A DNA stretch of 57,535 bases, taken from positions 1-57,535 of the forward strand of contig JAMYHX010000266.1 of NCBI GenBank assembly GCA_025529335.1, given 5' to 3'. The notes under the pieces were generated by a model, which made no database searches, had not been told where the DNA came from, and saw nothing but the letters and a program-made list of their open reading frames with translations. This stretch comes from Rhizopus sp. PT2906 (Eukaryota > Mucoromycota > Mucoromycetes > Mucorales > Rhizopodaceae). A program made the translations under genes and the position numbers. Shown here piece by piece: positions 54,888-57,535 of the stretch; the stretch's first letter is position 1; each line of letters opens with the position of its first letter.

Positions 54888-56327
54888 ATGTCTTTCCACC
54901 AAGATGATGAATCAAACAGTGCAGTAGGATTAGATGTGTTTGGAAAGAAACATAAGGGGCTTATTTCTAGGATGAAACGCTCCTTATCTGTAAGCAATGG
55001 TAAAGAACCTCTAAGGTATTATTAATAAAACCAGTTTATTTTTATTGTTGTTGCTCAAACAGTGATTGATCATAGCACTACCAGCAGTGGTAGCAGTAAT
55101 AGCAGTGGCAGTAATAAACCTATGCAACGCAGTTTCAATTCCAACATTCATTTTGGTTCAAGCCATGAGAATATAGCCTCTACTGTCTCTGTTCGATCCT
55201 TTTCTTCTGTGACAAGTAACAAAGTATGTCTTGATTAATTTAATGATGGCTTTTTATTAAATGTATTTTTCATAGAAAAGAACGCATCAACGTCTTCATT
55301 TTCAGCAAATGAGGCTAAATTGATGTTCAAGACAGCCAAGGAAGAAGATAACAAAAAGACATTGGATTTGGCACCGACAGCAGCCATGTATTGGTCTATA
55401 GCTGAGCTACTAGGTTTAGAACCACCCAAACTACGAGCTCATGCTAGCGCTGTTTATGATGGGAAGATGTATGTCTATGGCGGTGCGACCAGGACTGCAT
55501 GCTCCGATACACTCTATGTTCTTGATTTGGATACCTTTCACTGGTCTGAGCCCAAAGTATATGGCACGCCACCGCCGCCCTGTCGAGCTCATTGCTTTGT
55601 GGTAGATGACAATGGAGACATTTATCTGGTAGGAGGAGGAGATGGACAGACTTATTATAATCACGTCTACAAGTTTAACACACATACAATGACATGGACA
55701 TGTCTAGAAACGACTCACAGACCATCCGAAAGAAGAGCACATGCAGCCGTCATCTGGAATGATGGACTCTATATATTTGGAGGAGGAGACGGAAAGAAGG
55801 CACTAAATGATGTTCATATCCTCAACCTGAAAACACTCGTGTGGAGTGAACTACGAACGACGGGAGATAGACCAAGTAGCCGTGGGTACCATTCGGGTAC
55901 ACTTGTAGGAGATAAAGTAGTCATATTTGGAGGAAGCGATGGTAAAGAATGCTTTGGTGATGTGCATGTATTAGACCTTGTTCATCAGAAATGGCACAAG
56001 ATACCCATGGAGAAGAGTATACCCAGGTTATCCCATTCAGCTACCTCTGTTGGATCCTATCTGTTTATCATTGGAGGACTTGATGGCAAACAGTATTGTG
56101 GTGAATTGATCTTACTCAACTTGGTCAGTCTAAAGTGGGAAACTAAACGAGTCTATGGACAAGCACCTTCGCCCAGAGGATACCATTCGACTGTGCTCTA
56201 TGATAGTCGACTTTTTCTATTTGGTGGTTATAATGGATCGAGGTTCTCTAATCAAGTTTATATCCTTGAATTAAGTTCTTATGCTTATTTACCCCAATTT
56301 GTTAACTTTACGATTGAAACTCCCTAA
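54888..56327 (+). CDS. Kelch-repeat protein
   Basis: Exons 54888-54999, 55063-55223 and 55281-56327 give about 439 residues. The acceptor of the last exon is uncertain: CATAG at 55271-55275 paired with an alternative donor at 55215 also keeps the frame. The N-terminus is Ser/Asn-rich and basic. From about residue 120 there are six kelch blades, each with GG followed by spaced Tyr and Trp: MYVYGGATRTACSDTLYVLD, IYLVGGGDGQTYYNHVYKFN, LYIFGGGDGKKALNDVHILN, VVIFGGSDGKECFGDVHVLD, LFIIGGLDGKQYCGELILLN and LFLFGGYNGSRFSNQVYILE. It is therefore a beta-propeller for protein binding, of the Tea1/Rng type. There is no extra catalytic domain. Confidence 0.88.
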
Positions 56328-56404
56328 AGTCAGATTAAGAAGACAAAGAGAATTTATTAAATATATATATTTTTTTTTCTTATTCATTTGTGTGTGTGTG
56401 CATA

Positions 56405-57535
56405 ATGTTTCGTTTTGATTCCTTCAAAAAGTCAAATGAACAAGACAGTAGCTTTAGTTTCTTACAACGAATAACTTCAAATAATAACAGTAATAACGGT
56501 ATTATTACTAGCAGTACTAGTAGTAGTACTACTACTACTACCAGTAATAGTAACAATTCAGATAAACAAAAAAACAATACAAGTATACCAATACCAGTCA
56601 ACTCTTGGGGAATGTTGGTCTTATCTCAACTGCAGAACCAACAAGAAGACTTTATAGATATCATAAACATTTTAACAAAAAACAGCAAAGTAAAAAAAAA
56701 GAAGATGTGCTTTATTTTTTATGCTTATATTATAATAGGCCATCGTACTCTTGCCTGTTTCAATACCCTCTCATCCATCAGCTATAGTTGATCATGAATT
56801 TATTATGGACCATATCTTGATTCCAATGAAAGAAGAAGAAGAAAGTGATCAAATGATATCACCTAGTGGTATTCACAGTGTGATTGAAGGGTATGCGTCA
56901 ATGAATATATATATATATATATAAAGAGACTTATATGTGTTTAGAGACCAACTCATCATTGCTAATCTCATTGAATCATTTGATATTCATCAATTATCCA
57001 AAAAGTAAGTATTTATATGCTATGTAATCATTTATGCACAACACTCATTATTGTTGTAGATCATTGTTTAGTCTAGACACTTCACACATGAAAAATCATC
57101 CAAGATATACGATCCTAGCGAGTCATATCCAACTACCACTTCAAGATCAACAGATAAATGTGATTCTCATACAGAAGCCCATATCAAGAAAGGAAATCAT
57201 GGATTGGACAAGACAAGATGCACTAAAGGGCTTATCGACAAGCGATAAAGTAGAAAAGTAAATAAAAATAAAAAAAGTATTAACAAAACTGTTATTAATA
57301 ATCTGTGTAGATTCATCAAACAATTCAAAAAGAATCCACCCCGAACGACAGAAGGAGCAAACAAGACATTTCTAGATTTTATGCAAGAATTACATCAAGA
57401 TGCTAGTGATGATGATGATGACACTAGCTTGGATAAAATAGAATCCCTTTTATGCGAGCAACTGTATGACTACTTTTTCACTGATCCACACGGAGACGAA
57501 GCGATGCAAGGAGAAGCATTAGAGTCACGTATTGC
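56405..57535 (+). CDS. VPS9-domain-like protein (Rab5 GEF), 5' part, cut by the window edge
   Basis: Exons 56405-56689, 56739-56890, 56945-57004, 57060-57257 and 57311 onward, with all frames closing. The N-terminus is a low-complexity Ser/Thr/Asn stretch. Later exons contain a region with VDHEFIMDHILIPM and TILASHIQLPLQDQ. The visible end, FIKQFKKNPPRTTEGANKTF followed by FLDFMQELHQD and LLCEQLYDYFFTDP, resembles the helical bundle that opens a VPS9 exchange domain. Such proteins load GTP on Rab5-type GTPases on endosomes. The catalytic Asp/Tyr motif lies beyond the window, so the call is tentative. Confidence 0.55.
56901..56926. repeat. (TA)n run in an intron of the VPS9-like gene
   Basis: A short alternating TA tract inside the second intron. 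Confidence 0.7.

Noticed and set aside
1..57535. tRNA, rRNA or other structured RNA genes
   Set aside because: Read for tRNA-like A and B boxes with closing stems and for conserved rRNA words, but none was convincing; a tRNAscan-SE/Infernal run would settle it.

Overview
The window looks like nuclear DNA of an early-diverging filamentous fungus, most likely Mucoromycota/Mucorales. It is AT-rich and gene-dense. Introns are short (about 45-90 nt) with GTAAGT-like donors, intergenic gaps are small and T-rich, and the gene set is fungal: alpha-aminoadipate reductase Lys2, ATP4, a KEI1-like subunit, DBF4, SEC22, ENP1 and HYPK. A WNK-type kinase and a FYVE-RING ligase fit this placement better than Dikarya. 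Exon models come from reading splice sites by eye and checking that the frame closes. No homology search was possible.

Layout. (1) 1-21.5 kb is an ordinary housekeeping block. In order it holds ATP4 (5' part, -), a small membrane protein (+), a pfkB/Mak32-like kinase (-), DBF4 (-), KEI1-like (+), LYS2 (+), an Mpv17/PMP22 protein (-), a small unknown (-), a two-finger C2H2 transcription factor (-), a PXA-PX-nexin protein (+), SEC22 (-), HYPK (-), ENP1/bystin (+) and a WNK-type kinase (-). (2) 21.5-53.6 kb is an accessory, rearranged region built around a large inverted duplication. Left arm is about 22.44-31.89 kb and right arm about 34.52-44.55 kb, separated by a spacer of about 2.6 kb. The inner ends carry two head-to-head copies of a FYVE-RING gene that are identical in the predicted protein. 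Outside them lie copies of one unrecognised multi-span membrane protein family: A and B on the minus strand, C and D on the plus strand. A fifth copy (E) sits in a further partial duplicate at 47.5-53.7 kb. Truncated 3' ends of a nitronate monooxygenase gene are carried along in both arms; the intact gene stands at 53.68-54.74 kb next to copy E, which suggests where the repeat unit came from. LINE fragments mark two of the junctions. (3) 53.7-57.5 kb returns to ordinary genes: nitronate monooxygenase (-), a kelch protein (+) and the start of a VPS9-like gene (+).

The core genes do not form one pathway. Some gene pairs share short divergent promoters (DBF4/KEI1, HYPK/ENP1, NMO/kelch), and one pair converges with three bases between stop codons. 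The part most likely to be undescribed is the palindromic cluster and its five-copy membrane protein family. In it one copy is disabled, one pair shows a probable conversion tract, and the two copies compared in detail (B and E) share a conserved promoter block.
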